The notes beneath the pieces were generated by a model, which saw only the letters and a list, made by a program, of their open reading frames with translations, ran no database searches and was not told where the DNA came from. A stretch of DNA of 40,787 nucleotides, taken from positions 1 to 40,787 of the forward strand of contig NZ_JANHKS010000048.1 of assembly GCF_028682175.1 (NCBI RefSeq), in the 5' to 3' direction. Source of the DNA: Pseudomonas putida (GTDB lineage: Bacteria > Pseudomonadota > Gammaproteobacteria > Pseudomonadales > Pseudomonadaceae). A program made the position numbers and the translations under genes. This document shows, in pieces, positions 32,774-40,784 of this stretch. The first letter of the stretch is position 1; the number at the start of each line of letters is the position of its first letter.

Positions 32774-32864
32774 CTGTAGGAGTGAGCTTGCTCGCGATGA
32801 CGGTGTGCCGGACAACCAATTCGGTCCAAACCAAAAGCTATCGCGAGCAAGCTCACTCCTACAG
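32774..32864. repeat. Paired REP element inside a divergent promoter region
   Basis: CTGTAGGAGTGAGCTTGCTC from 32774 and its complement ending at 32864 face each other. Unlike the other pairs in this window, it lies at the 5' ends of two divergent genes. Confidence 0.9.
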
Positions 32865-32962
32865 GAACGTGGGGCTTTCAAAATATCTGTTCACACGCTC
32901 GTCACAATCCGAACGTCACATCAACATTATGCCGTTTGTGCATAGGCTAGCGCTTAACAGCA

Positions 32963-32992
32963 TTGGTCCGCAATCATCCACAAGCCTAGTAT
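32963..32992 (+). promoter_or_regulatory. Possible aspA promoter
   Basis: TTGGTC (32963-32968) and TAGTAT (32987-32992) with an 18-base spacer lie about 50 bases before the aspA start. The -35 is poor, so this is a suggestion only. Confidence 0.3.
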
Positions 32993-33040
32993 TCAAGGCG
33001 TTCCGGCTCAGACCGTGTCCCATTTGAGAGTTTCTCTATC

Positions 33041-34465
33041 ATGTCCTCCGCTGCATCATTTCGCATCGAAAAAGATCTGCTTGGCACCCTCGAAGTCCCC
33101 GCTGATGCCTACTTCGGCATCCAGACCCTGCGCGCGGTGAACAACTTTCACCTCTCCGGCGTTCCGCTCTCTCACTACCCCAAGCTGGTCGTGGGCCTGG
33201 CCATGGTCAAGCAAGCAGCCGCCGATGCGAACCATCAGTTGGGCCACTTGAGCAGCGAGAAGCACGCAGCCATCAGCGAAGCCTGTGCACGTCTGATCCG
33301 CGGTGATTTCCACGAGCAGTTCGTGGTCGACATGATTCAGGGTGGCGCCGGTACGTCCACCAACATGAACGCCAACGAAGTCATCGCCAACATCGCTCTG
33401 GAAGCGATGGGCCATGCCAAGGGCGAGTACAAGTACCTGCACCCCAACAACGATGTGAACATGGCGCAGTCGACCAACGACGCCTACCCGACGGCCATCC
33501 GCCTGGGTCTGCTGTTGGGCCACGACGCCCTGCTCGCCAGCCTCGACAGCCTGATCCAGGCGTTCGCCGCCAAGGGCCAGGAGTTCTCCCACGTCCTGAA
33601 GATGGGCCGCACCCAACTGCAGGATGCCGTGCCGATGACCCTCGGCCAGGAGTTCCGCGCCTTCGCCACCACGCTGACCGAAGACCTCAACCGCCTGCGC
33701 AGCCTGGCACCTGAGCTGCTGACCGAAGTGAACCTGGGCGGCACCGCCATCGGCACCGGCATCAACGCAGACCCCGGCTACCAGCACCTGGCCGTGGAAC
33801 GCCTGGCAATCATCAGCGGCCAGCCACTGGTTCCAGCCGCCGACCTGATCGAAGCCACCTCCGACATGGGCGCCTTCGTGCTGTTCTCCGGCATGCTCAA
33901 GCGCACCGCGGTCAAGCTGTCGAAGATCTGCAACGACCTGCGCCTGCTGTCCAGCGGCCCGCGCACCGGCATCAACGAAATCAACCTGCCGGCGCGCCAG
34001 CCAGGCAGTTCGATCATGCCGGGCAAGGTCAACCCGGTGATTCCGGAGGCCGTGAACATGTGCGCCTTCGAAATCATGGGCAACGACCTGGCCCTGACCG
34101 TGGCAGCCGAAGGCGGCCAACTGCAACTGAACGTGATGGAGCCGCTGATCGCCTACAAGATCTTCGACTCGATCCGCCTGCTGCAGCGCGCCATGGACAT
34201 GCTGCGCGAGCACTGCATCGTCGGCATCACCGCCAACGAACAGCGTTGCCGCGAGCTGGTCGAGCACTCGATCGGCCTGGTCACCGCGCTGAACCCGTAC
34301 ATCGGTTACGAAAACGCCACCCGTATCGCCCGCGTCGCCCTGGAAACAGGCCGTGGCGTGCTGGAACTGGTGCGCGAGGAAGGCCTGCTCGACGAAGTGA
34401 TGCTCGCCGACATCCTGCGCCCGGAAAACATGATCGCTCCACGATTGGTGCCCCTGAAGGCCTGA
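33041..34465 (+). CDS. aspA: Aspartate ammonia-lyase (aspartase)
   Basis: The 474-residue cytosolic enzyme of the fumarase/aspartase superfamily deaminates aspartate to fumarate and ammonia. Diagnostic stretches are RIEKDLLGTLEVPADAYFGIQTLRA at the N-terminus, GGAGTSTNMNANEVIAN, the LQDAVPMTLGQEF region, and the signature GSSIMPGKVNP (322-332) in the flexible catalytic loop. Its tail matches aspartase rather than fumarase (the N-terminal pattern GTLEVP...YFGIQT is aspartase-like). A strong terminator follows, so the AGCS gene downstream has its own promoter or depends on read-through. Confidence 0.94.
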   Translation: MSSAASFRIEKDLLGTLEVPADAYFGIQTLRAVNNFHLSGVPLSHYPKLVVGLAMVKQAAADANHQLGHLSSEKHAAISEACARLIRGDFHEQFVVDMIQGGAGTSTNMNANEVIANIALEAMGHAKGEYKYLHPNNDVNMAQSTNDAYPTAIRLGLLLGHDALLASLDSLIQAFAAKGQEFSHVLKMGRTQLQDAVPMTLGQEFRAFATTLTEDLNRLRSLAPELLTEVNLGGTAIGTGINADPGYQHLAVERLAIISGQPLVPAADLIEATSDMGAFVLFSGMLKRTAVKLSKICNDLRLLSSGPRTGINEINLPARQPGSSIMPGKVNPVIPEAVNMCAFEIMGNDLALTVAAEGGQLQLNVMEPLIAYKIFDSIRLLQRAMDMLREHCIVGITANEQRCRELVEHSIGLVTALNPYIGYENATRIARVALETGRGVLELVREEGLLDEVMLADILRPENMIAPRLVPLKA

Positions 34466-34533
34466 TTGCGTGACACCCGTTTTGACTGCAACACGATCAC
34501 CAGGCTGAGGGCCTAGACACCCCTCACCCTTTT

Positions 34534-34570
34534 GAGGGCCGGAAGTACACGCTTCCAGGCCCTTTTTTTT
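34534..34570 (+). terminator. Intrinsic terminator of aspA
   Basis: GGGCC-GGAAG pairs with CTTCC-GGCCC (one bulged A) over a six-base loop, followed by eight T at 34563-34570, about 70 bases after the aspA stop. Confidence 0.92.
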
Positions 34571-34596
34571 GCCCGCGATTTCGAGGCCTATCTCGT

Positions 34597-34691
34597 CCCT
34601 GTAGGAGTGAGCTCGCTCGCGATGACGGTGGATCAGCCATGAATATGCAAGCTGACACACCGCTATCGCGAGCAAGCTCACTCCTACAGGG
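34597..34691. repeat. Paired REP element between aspA and the AGCS symporter gene
   Basis: CCCTGTAGGAGTGAGCTCGC from 34597 and its near-complement ending at 34691. One base in the left arm (GCTCGCTCGC instead of GCTTGCTCGC) breaks the otherwise perfect pairing. Confidence 0.88.
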
Positions 34692-34786
34692 TCGGTGTTG
34701 GCTCCGGATATTTAGGAAACGGTCTACAGACTCCGATAACGCGCACCGGTATAGTGCGCCCCCTCTAAAAAAGCGAGGAACATCCA

Positions 34787-36241
34787 ATGCTTGAAGTCAT
34801 CAACGACTTCCTCTCGGGAAAACTACTGATCGTGCTCATTGTCGGGCTCGGTGGATATTTCACGATTCGCTCGCGTTTCGTTCAATTGCGTCACTTCTTT
34901 CACATGTTCGCGGTGTTTCGCGAGAGTCTGCGCAGCAGCTCGGGCCAGTTGAGTTCGTTTCAGGCGCTGATGCTCAGCCTGGCTGGCCGAGTGGGCGCAG
35001 GTAACATCGCCGGTGTCGGCATCGCCGTGACCCTGGGCGGACCGGGCGCGGTGTTCTGGATGTGGGTCACTGCCCTGGTCGGCATGGCCAGCAGTTTCTT
35101 CGAATGTTCTCTGGGTCAGTTGTACAAGCGCTGCGACTCCGAAGGCCAGTACCGCGGCGGCCCGTCTTTCTATATCCAGCACGGCCTGGGCAAGCGCTGG
35201 CTGGGCATGGTCATGGCGGTCCTGCTGCTGGTGACCTTCGGTTTCGCCTTCAACGGCCTGCAATCCCACGCCGTGACCCACTCGCTCAATAACGCCTTCG
35301 GGGTATCGCCTACCTACGCCGGTATCGCACTGGCGGTGTTGCTGGGCCTGGTCTTCGTCGGCGGCATCAAGCGCATCGCGGCCGTGGCCGACCTGCTGGT
35401 ACCCGTCAAGACGCTGGTCTACATCGCCGTGACCCTCTACGTGATCGGCGTGCAGTTCGAACACGTTCCGCACATGCTGATGACCATCGTCAAAAGCGCC
35501 TTCGGCCTGGACGAAGTGTTCGGCGGCCTGCTGGGCAGCGCGATCGTGATGGGCGTGAAGCGCGGCGTGTTCGCCAACGAAGCGGGCCTTGGCAGTGCGC
35601 CAAACGTCGCCGCGGTCGCCGAGGTCAAGCACCCGGTCGCCCAGGGCGTGGTCCAGGCGTTCAGCGTGTTCCTCGATACCTTCGTCATCTGCACCTGTAC
35701 CGCGCTGCTGATCCTGCTGTCGGGCTTCTACACCCCGGGCTTCGAAGGCGACGGCATTGCGCTGACCCAGAACTCGCTGGCTGCGGTGGTCGGTGACTGG
35801 GGCAAACTGTTCATCAGCGTTGCACTGGCGCTGTTCGTCTTCACCTCGATCCTCTACAACTATTACCTGGGCGAGAACAGCCTGCGCTTCCTGATCGGCG
35901 AGAGCCGCAAGGCGTTGCTCGGCTACCGTGCACTGGTGCTGGCGCTGATCCTGTGGGGCGCGGTGGAAGACCTTGGCACCGTATTCGCATTTGCCGACAT
36001 CACCATGACGCTACTGGCGTTCGTGAACCTGATCGCGCTGGCGATGCTGTTCAAGGTCGGTTTGCGTATCCTGCGTGACTACGATGAACAGCGTAAGGCA
36101 GGCATCGACACCCCGGTGTTCGACTCCAGCAAGTTCCCCGACCTGGATCTGGACCTCAAGGCCTGGCCCAAGCCCGGCCACGAGCAAGCTGCTGCCCAGC
36201 CCGCAAAGGCCGGCGACAAAGCACTCGCCGACGCACCATGA
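34787..36241 (+). CDS. Sodium:amino-acid (alanine/glycine) symporter, AGCS family
   Basis: The 484-residue inner-membrane protein has about ten or eleven helices and the AGCS signature LAGRVGAGNIAGVGIAVTLGGPGAVFWMW (about 65-93), where GxGNIAG lines the sodium and substrate site. GGPSFYIQHGLG and KRGVFANEAGLGSAPNVAA are further family landmarks. The last 45 residues are hydrophilic and Ala/Pro-rich. Known relatives carry alanine, glycine or glutamine with sodium. Lying between aspartase and asparaginase, it may import asparagine or another amino acid here, but that is inferred from position. GAGGA precedes the ATG, and a TATAGT (34750-34755) is a possible -10. The asparaginase gene starts 30 bases after it. 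Confidence 0.93.
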   Translation: MLEVINDFLSGKLLIVLIVGLGGYFTIRSRFVQLRHFFHMFAVFRESLRSSSGQLSSFQALMLSLAGRVGAGNIAGVGIAVTLGGPGAVFWMWVTALVGMASSFFECSLGQLYKRCDSEGQYRGGPSFYIQHGLGKRWLGMVMAVLLLVTFGFAFNGLQSHAVTHSLNNAFGVSPTYAGIALAVLLGLVFVGGIKRIAAVADLLVPVKTLVYIAVTLYVIGVQFEHVPHMLMTIVKSAFGLDEVFGGLLGSAIVMGVKRGVFANEAGLGSAPNVAAVAEVKHPVAQGVVQAFSVFLDTFVICTCTALLILLSGFYTPGFEGDGIALTQNSLAAVVGDWGKLFISVALALFVFTSILYNYYLGENSLRFLIGESRKALLGYRALVLALILWGAVEDLGTVFAFADITMTLLAFVNLIALAMLFKVGLRILRDYDEQRKAGIDTPVFDSSKFPDLDLDLKAWPKPGHEQAAAQPAKAGDKALADAP

Positions 36242-36271
36242 CCATCTGAACATCAGCCCAGGGAGACATGC

Positions 36272-37276
36272 ATGAATCGCGACAACCACGCACCGGCCAA
36301 GCAAGTGATGGTGCTCTACACCGGTGGCACCATCGGCATGCAGGCCAGCGAGAACGGCCTGGCGCCAGCGTCCGGATTCCAGGCGCGGATGGCCGCACAA
36401 CTGGCTGGCCAGCCTGCGCTGGTGGTGCCGCAGTGGCAATTTCGCGAAATGTCTCCCCTGATCGACAGCGCCAACATGACGCCTGCCTACTGGCAGCGCC
36501 TGCGCGAAGCGGTGGTCGATGCGGTTGAAAGCCAAGGTTGCGACGCTGTGTTGATCCTGCACGGCACCGACACCCTGGCCTACAGCGCGGCGGCCATGAG
36601 CTTTCAATTGCTGGGGCTGAATGCGCCGGTGGTGTTCACCGGCTCCATGCTGCCAGCCGGCGTGCCGGACAGCGATGCCTGGGAAAACGTCAACGGCGCC
36701 CTGCAGGCCCTCGGCGAAGGCCTGGCCTCCGGCGTGCATCTGTATTTCCACGGCGAGCTGCTGCAACCGACCCGCTGCGCAAAAATTCGCAGTTTCGGGC
36801 GCAACCCCTTCGCTGCGCTGAACCGCGCTCGCGGTGGCGAGGCTGCCGGGAATCTGCCTGCGGCGCTGGACTACCGGCAGCCTAAACACTTGGCCGAAGT
36901 CGCCGTATTGCCGCTGTTCCCGGGCATCGGCGCGAGTCAGCTCAACGGCCTGATCGACAGCGGCATTCAAGGCCTGATCCTCGAATGCTTCGGCAGCGGC
37001 ACCGGCCCCAGCGACAACCCCGCCTTCCTGGACAGCCTGCAACGGGCCCAGGAACAAGGCATCTGCGTGGTCGCGATCACCCAATGCCACGAAGGCGGCG
37101 TCGAACTGGACGTCTACGAAGCCGGCAGCCGCCTGCGCACCGTGGGCGTACTCTCCGGCGGCGGCATGACCCGCGAAGCGGCGTTCGGCAAGCTGCACGC
37201 CCTGCTCGGCGCAGGCCTGTCCATCGCAGAAGTGCGCCGGTTGGTGGAGCTGGATGTGTGTGGGGAGTTGCGTTAA
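36272..37276 (+). CDS. ansA: L-asparaginase, type I (cytoplasmic)
   Basis: The 334-residue enzyme hydrolyses asparagine to aspartate and ammonia. Both threonine-containing catalytic motifs are present: TGGTIG (17-22, nucleophile T20) and HGTDT (97-101). There is no signal peptide, so it is cytoplasmic like E. coli AnsA, not the periplasmic high-affinity type II. GGGAG lies seven bases before the ATG. It is co-oriented and probably co-transcribed with the AGCS symporter 30 bases upstream, and its product is the substrate of the aspartase encoded just before that. The gene ends at a strong REP hairpin. Confidence 0.93.
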   Translation: MNRDNHAPAKQVMVLYTGGTIGMQASENGLAPASGFQARMAAQLAGQPALVVPQWQFREMSPLIDSANMTPAYWQRLREAVVDAVESQGCDAVLILHGTDTLAYSAAAMSFQLLGLNAPVVFTGSMLPAGVPDSDAWENVNGALQALGEGLASGVHLYFHGELLQPTRCAKIRSFGRNPFAALNRARGGEAAGNLPAALDYRQPKHLAEVAVLPLFPGIGASQLNGLIDSGIQGLILECFGSGTGPSDNPAFLDSLQRAQEQGICVVAITQCHEGGVELDVYEAGSRLRTVGVLSGGGMTREAAFGKLHALLGAGLSIAEVRRLVELDVCGELR

Positions 37277-37290
37277 CAGCGCGTCATTCG

Positions 37291-37356
37291 CGTAGCAGCA
37301 CGGCTTGCCGGCGGGGCGATCCTGAGAACGCCCCGCCGGCAAGCCGTGCTGCTACG
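37291..37356. repeat. Paired REP element with perfect 28-base arms
   Basis: CGTAGCAGCACGGCTTGCCG... (37291-37318) and its exact complement (37329-37356) are separated by only ten bases. It is the most perfect member of the GTAGCAGC family here and lies 14 bases after the asparaginase stop. Confidence 0.92.
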
Positions 37357-37443
37357 GCCTTCGGCCAGAATCAAAAGCCCCCGCCCGTTGCGGCACACGT
37401 CTTGCTCCCCTCTTCCGATCAAAAGAACCATCGGAAGGTCTTC

Positions 37444-38436
37444 ATGCTGCATTCCCACCTCACCACCCTCAACGCCGTTTCCCTGGTGCTGGAAACGTTC
37501 TGCGCCGAAGGCTGGGCCAGCGAAGCGTTGCTGGCCGGGAGCGGGATCACGCAAGCCGACCTCGGGCGGCCGGACATTCGTATCACGACCTTCCAGGAAA
37601 TGCAGGTCTGCGCCAACGCCGTGGCGTTGCGCCGGGAGATCGGCTTGCCGCTGGGGCGGCGCATGCATGTGTCGTCCTACGGGATTCTCGGTTACGCCCT
37701 GCTCACCAGTGCCACTTTCGGTGACGCCCTGCGCCTGGCGCTGGAGTATCCGGCGCTGCTGGGGACGCTGTTCGAACTGCAATTGATCGAAGACGGCGAA
37801 CGTATCTGGTTCAGTGCCAGCGACTACCGCGACGACGAAAGCCTGCGGGTGTTCAATGCCGAGCTGTGCCTGGCCTCGCTGAAGGTGATCTGCGATGACC
37901 TGCTGGGCAGATCGCTGCCGTTGCTCGGTGCCCGTTTCGCCCATGCCGCCCCCGACTATCAGGCCAGCTACCGCGAGAGTTTCGACTGCCCGCTGCACTT
38001 CAAAGCTGAAGACAACGCCTTCGCCTTCGACAAACGCCTGCTCGATCAGCCCCTGACCCTCGCCGACCCCATCACCCACCGCGACATGCGCGAGCGCTGC
38101 CGCAAGCAGAACATCGAATTCACCGGACGCCAGGCCTGGCTGCGGCGGATCCGCCACCTATTGGCAGACCAGCTCGAACAGACGCCGAGCCTTGGCGTAA
38201 TCGCGCAAAAGATGAACTGCTCCGAGCGCACCCTGCGCCGCCACCTGCAAGCCACCGGCAGCAGCTATCAGCAGTTGCTGGACGAGCTACGCTTCGACCG
38301 GGCCAAGCAACTGCTGCAAGAGGATCAACTGCCGATCCATCGCATCGCCGAAGTGCTGGGCTTCAGTGAAACCGCGAGCTTTCGTCAGGCGTTCATTCGC
38401 TGGAGCGGCGTGGCGCCCAGTCAGTTTCGGGTTTGA
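37444..38436 (+). CDS. AraC-family regulator with arabinose-binding-like N-terminal domain
   Basis: The ATG at 37444 follows GGAAGG and gives 330 residues; an upstream extension is only read-through of REP sequence. Residues about 20-200 match the PF12625-type ligand domain (ITTFQEMQVCANAVALRREIGLPLGRRMHVSSYGILGYALLTSATFGDALRLALEYPAL) found in OruR/ArgR-like regulators. The C-terminus is the double helix-turn-helix (SLGVIAQKMNCSERTLRRHLQATGSSYQQLLDELRFDRAKQLL...IHRIAEVLGFSETASFRQAFIRWSGVAPSQFR). It precedes an acetylpolyamine amidohydrolase and a polyamine-binding protein on the same strand, which suggests control of those genes. Confidence 0.92.
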   Translation: MLHSHLTTLNAVSLVLETFCAEGWASEALLAGSGITQADLGRPDIRITTFQEMQVCANAVALRREIGLPLGRRMHVSSYGILGYALLTSATFGDALRLALEYPALLGTLFELQLIEDGERIWFSASDYRDDESLRVFNAELCLASLKVICDDLLGRSLPLLGARFAHAAPDYQASYRESFDCPLHFKAEDNAFAFDKRLLDQPLTLADPITHRDMRERCRKQNIEFTGRQAWLRRIRHLLADQLEQTPSLGVIAQKMNCSERTLRRHLQATGSSYQQLLDELRFDRAKQLLQEDQLPIHRIAEVLGFSETASFRQAFIRWSGVAPSQFRV

Positions 38437-38493
38437 CCGCACGCCACCCGGGTTTGGTCATATGCCTCGAAACGGGGCGCTTTGCCCTATTCA

Positions 38494-38534
38494 GGGGCGA
38501 TTTACGGACAGACTTTATGGCCGAATAAATCCCC
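38494..38534 (+). promoter_or_regulatory. Imperfect inverted repeat upstream of the amidohydrolase gene
   Basis: GGGGCGATTTA (38494-38504) and TAAATCCCC (38526-38534) are complementary apart from one inserted base. They lie 80-120 bases before the start codon, a plausible regulator site, perhaps for the adjacent AraC protein. The assignment rests on symmetry alone. Confidence 0.3.
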
Positions 38535-38614
38535 TTTTGGCCGTTTCCGCCGTTCTCCGAAAGGCCCCGCGCCTCAAGAATGTCGGACAACCTAGCCCAC
38601 AGGAGAACAAGAAA

Positions 38615-39643
38615 ATGCTGACGATCTATTCAGACGATCACCATCTGCACCACGGACGCTGCGAGTTGATCGACGGCAAGCTGATGCCCTGCTTCGAGAT
38701 GCCGTCCCGTGCCGACCACGTGCTGCAACGGGTCAAGGACCGCGAGATTGGCGCCGTCGAAGCCCCGAAAGATTTCGGTATCGAACCGATCCAGCGCATC
38801 CACACCCAGGCTTTCCTGGAATTCTTCAAAGGCGCCTGGGACCGCTGGGCCGCTACCAACCCCGAAGGCGACCTGCTGCCCTACACCTGGCCTGCGCGCA
38901 CGCTGCGTTCGGTCATGCCCACCAGCCTGCATGGCCAGTTGGGTTACTACACGTTCGATGCCGGCGCGCCGATCACCGCAGGCACCTGGCAAGCCGCGTA
39001 CAGCGCAGCTCAGGTGGCCCTGACCGCCCAGGCCGCGATCCAGAATGGCGCCCGCAGCGCATTTGCCCTGTGCCGGCCGCCGGGACACCATGCCGCCAGC
39101 GACGTGATGGGTGGCTACTGCTACCTGAACAACGCCGCCATCGCCGCCCAGGCATTCCTCGACCAGGGCCACAAGAAGGTCGCGATTCTCGACGTCGATT
39201 ACCACCACGGCAACGGCACGCAGTCGATTTTCTACGAGCGCAGCGACGTGCTGTTCACCTCGATTCACGGCCACCCCGAAGCCGAATTTCCGTTCTTCCT
39301 GGGGTACGACGACGAGCTGGGCAGCGGCGCCGGTGAAGGCTTCAACTTCAACTATCCGCTGGCCGCAGGCAGTGACTGGCCGACCTGGAGCGCCGCACTG
39401 GACCAGGCCTGCGCCGAGATCGAACGCTACGACGCGGATATCGTCGTGGTCTCGCTGGGCGTGGACACCTACAAGGACGACCCGATCTCGCAGTTCAAGC
39501 TCGACAGCCCCGACTACCTGCGCATGGGCGAGCGCATCGCGCGGCTGGGCAAGCCAACGCTGTTCGTGATGGAGGGCGGTTATGCCGTCGAGGAAATCGG
39601 CATCAATGCGGTGAACGTGCTGGAAGGTTTCGAAAGCGTCTGA
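38615..39643 (+). CDS. Acetylpolyamine amidohydrolase (histone-deacetylase-like)
   Basis: The ATG at 38615 is preceded by AGGAGA and gives 342 residues. The arginase/deacetylase-fold zinc enzyme shows every active-site residue of the acetylpolyamine amidohydrolases, at the same numbers as the Mycoplana enzyme as I recall it: H158 and H159 (PPGHHA), zinc ligands D195 and H197 (DVDYHHGNG) and D284 (GVDTYKDD), and Y323 (EGGYAV). It removes acetyl groups from acetylputrescine, acetylcadaverine or similar compounds in the cytosol. The next gene encodes a polyamine-type binding protein 28 bases after it, as in P. aeruginosa, where such an enzyme sits beside polyamine transport genes. Confidence 0.93.
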   Translation: MLTIYSDDHHLHHGRCELIDGKLMPCFEMPSRADHVLQRVKDREIGAVEAPKDFGIEPIQRIHTQAFLEFFKGAWDRWAATNPEGDLLPYTWPARTLRSVMPTSLHGQLGYYTFDAGAPITAGTWQAAYSAAQVALTAQAAIQNGARSAFALCRPPGHHAASDVMGGYCYLNNAAIAAQAFLDQGHKKVAILDVDYHHGNGTQSIFYERSDVLFTSIHGHPEAEFPFFLGYDDELGSGAGEGFNFNYPLAAGSDWPTWSAALDQACAEIERYDADIVVVSLGVDTYKDDPISQFKLDSPDYLRMGERIARLGKPTLFVMEGGYAVEEIGINAVNVLEGFESV

Positions 39644-39671
39644 CCCAATCAATCAGAAGAAGAGAACAACG

Positions 39672-40784
39672 ATGAACAGACTCAAGCGTTTTATCGCATC
39701 GGCACTGCTCACGACCTCAGGCGCGGTCATGCTCGGCGGCGCAGCGCACGCCGACGAGCCCAAGACCCTGCGCGTCTACAACTGGTTCGACTACATCACC
39801 CCGCAGACCCTGGAAAACTTCAAGAAGGACACCAAGGTCCCGCTGATCTACGACATCTTCGACACCAACGAAGCGCTGGAAGCCAAGCTTCTGACCGGCA
39901 ATTCCGGCTACGACGTGGTGGTGCCGTCCAACGTGTTCCTGGCCAAGCAGATCGAAGCCGGTGTGTTCCAGCCGTTGGACAAGTCGAAGCTGACCAACTA
40001 TTCGCACCTGGACCCCAGCCTGATGAAGCTGCTGGAGGCCAACGATCCGGGCAACAAGTTCGCCGTGCCCTACATGTACGGCACCATCCTGATCGGCTTC
40101 AACCCGGACAAGGTCAAGGCGGTGCTGGGTGACAAGGCGCCGGTGGACAGTTGGGACCTGATCTTCAAGGAAGAGAACATCAGCAAACTCAAGCAGTGCG
40201 GCGTGACACTGCTGGATTCGCCTTCAGAGATTCTGCCGCTGGCCCTACAACATCTGGGGCTCGATCCTAACAGCAAGAATCCGAAGGACTACGACAAGGC
40301 AGAAGCCTTGCTGATGAAGATCCGTCCGTACATCACCTACTTCCACTCGTCCAAGTACATGGCTGACATCGCCAATGGCGATATCTGCGTGGCCGTCGGC
40401 TATTCGGGCAGCTTCTCCCAGGCGGCCAACCGCGCCAAGGAAGCGAAGAACGGCGTCGTGGTCGACATGCGCCTGCCCAAGGAAGGCGCACCGATCTGGT
40501 TCGACATGCTGGCGATTCCGAAAGGTGCAAAAGACGTCGAAGACGCCCACACCTTCATCAACTACCTGCTGCAACCGAAGGTGATTGCGCCGATCAGTGA
40601 TTTTGTCGGGTATCCGAACCCGAACAAGGACGCCACCGACCTGGTTGACCCGGCGATCCGCAACAACCCCAACCTGTACCCGACGGCCGAAGCCATGAAG
40701 ACGCTGTACACCCTGACGCCGCTGCCGCGCGACGCCGAGCGTGCACGTACGCGGGTGTGGACCAAGATCAAGTCCGGTACCTAA
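39672..40784 (+). CDS. Periplasmic polyamine-binding protein (PotF/PotD family)
   Basis: The 370-residue protein has a signal peptide (MNRLKRFIASALLTTSGAVMLGGAAHA, cleavage about 27). The mature start DEPKTLRVYNWFDYITPQTLENFKKDT and later LLTGNSGYDVVVPSNVFLAKQIEAGVFQPLD and YMYGTILIGFNPD are typical of PotF-type putrescine/spermidine receptors of ABC importers. It is probably co-transcribed with the amidohydrolase gene. The rest of the transporter (ATPase and permeases) would lie beyond the right edge. Which polyamine it prefers cannot be decided by eye. Confidence 0.93.
   Translation: MNRLKRFIASALLTTSGAVMLGGAAHADEPKTLRVYNWFDYITPQTLENFKKDTKVPLIYDIFDTNEALEAKLLTGNSGYDVVVPSNVFLAKQIEAGVFQPLDKSKLTNYSHLDPSLMKLLEANDPGNKFAVPYMYGTILIGFNPDKVKAVLGDKAPVDSWDLIFKEENISKLKQCGVTLLDSPSEILPLALQHLGLDPNSKNPKDYDKAEALLMKIRPYITYFHSSKYMADIANGDICVAVGYSGSFSQAANRAKEAKNGVVVDMRLPKEGAPIWFDMLAIPKGAKDVEDAHTFINYLLQPKVIAPISDFVGYPNPNKDATDLVDPAIRNNPNLYPTAEAMKTLYTLTPLPRDAERARTRVWTKIKSGT

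Larger units (their letters stand above)
32705..33040. other. Gene-free stretch between divergent lysR and aspA
   Basis: This 336-base interval contains a paired REP (32774-32864) and then AT-richer sequence leading to aspA. It should hold both promoters and any LysR operator. I see no obvious T-N11-A palindrome that I would assign with confidence. Confidence 0.5.

Noticed and set aside
32705..32881. N-terminal extension of the LysR gene up to 32881
   Set aside because: The added residues are translated REP sequence. The ATG at 32704 has a good ribosome-binding site and gives the standard LysR N-terminus.
33056..34681. 541-codon open frame antisense to aspA
   Set aside because: Aspartase motifs lie on the plus strand, and the antisense frame even runs through terminator and REP sequence.
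7797..37356. Recurring short palindromes as a possible CRISPR array
   Set aside because: Copies are kilobases apart, of several families, and lack regular unique spacers. No cas gene is present.
36985..37443. N-terminal extension of the AraC gene into asparaginase
   Set aside because: It overlaps asparaginase in another frame and crosses a REP hairpin. The ATG at 37444 has its own ribosome-binding site and family-like start.
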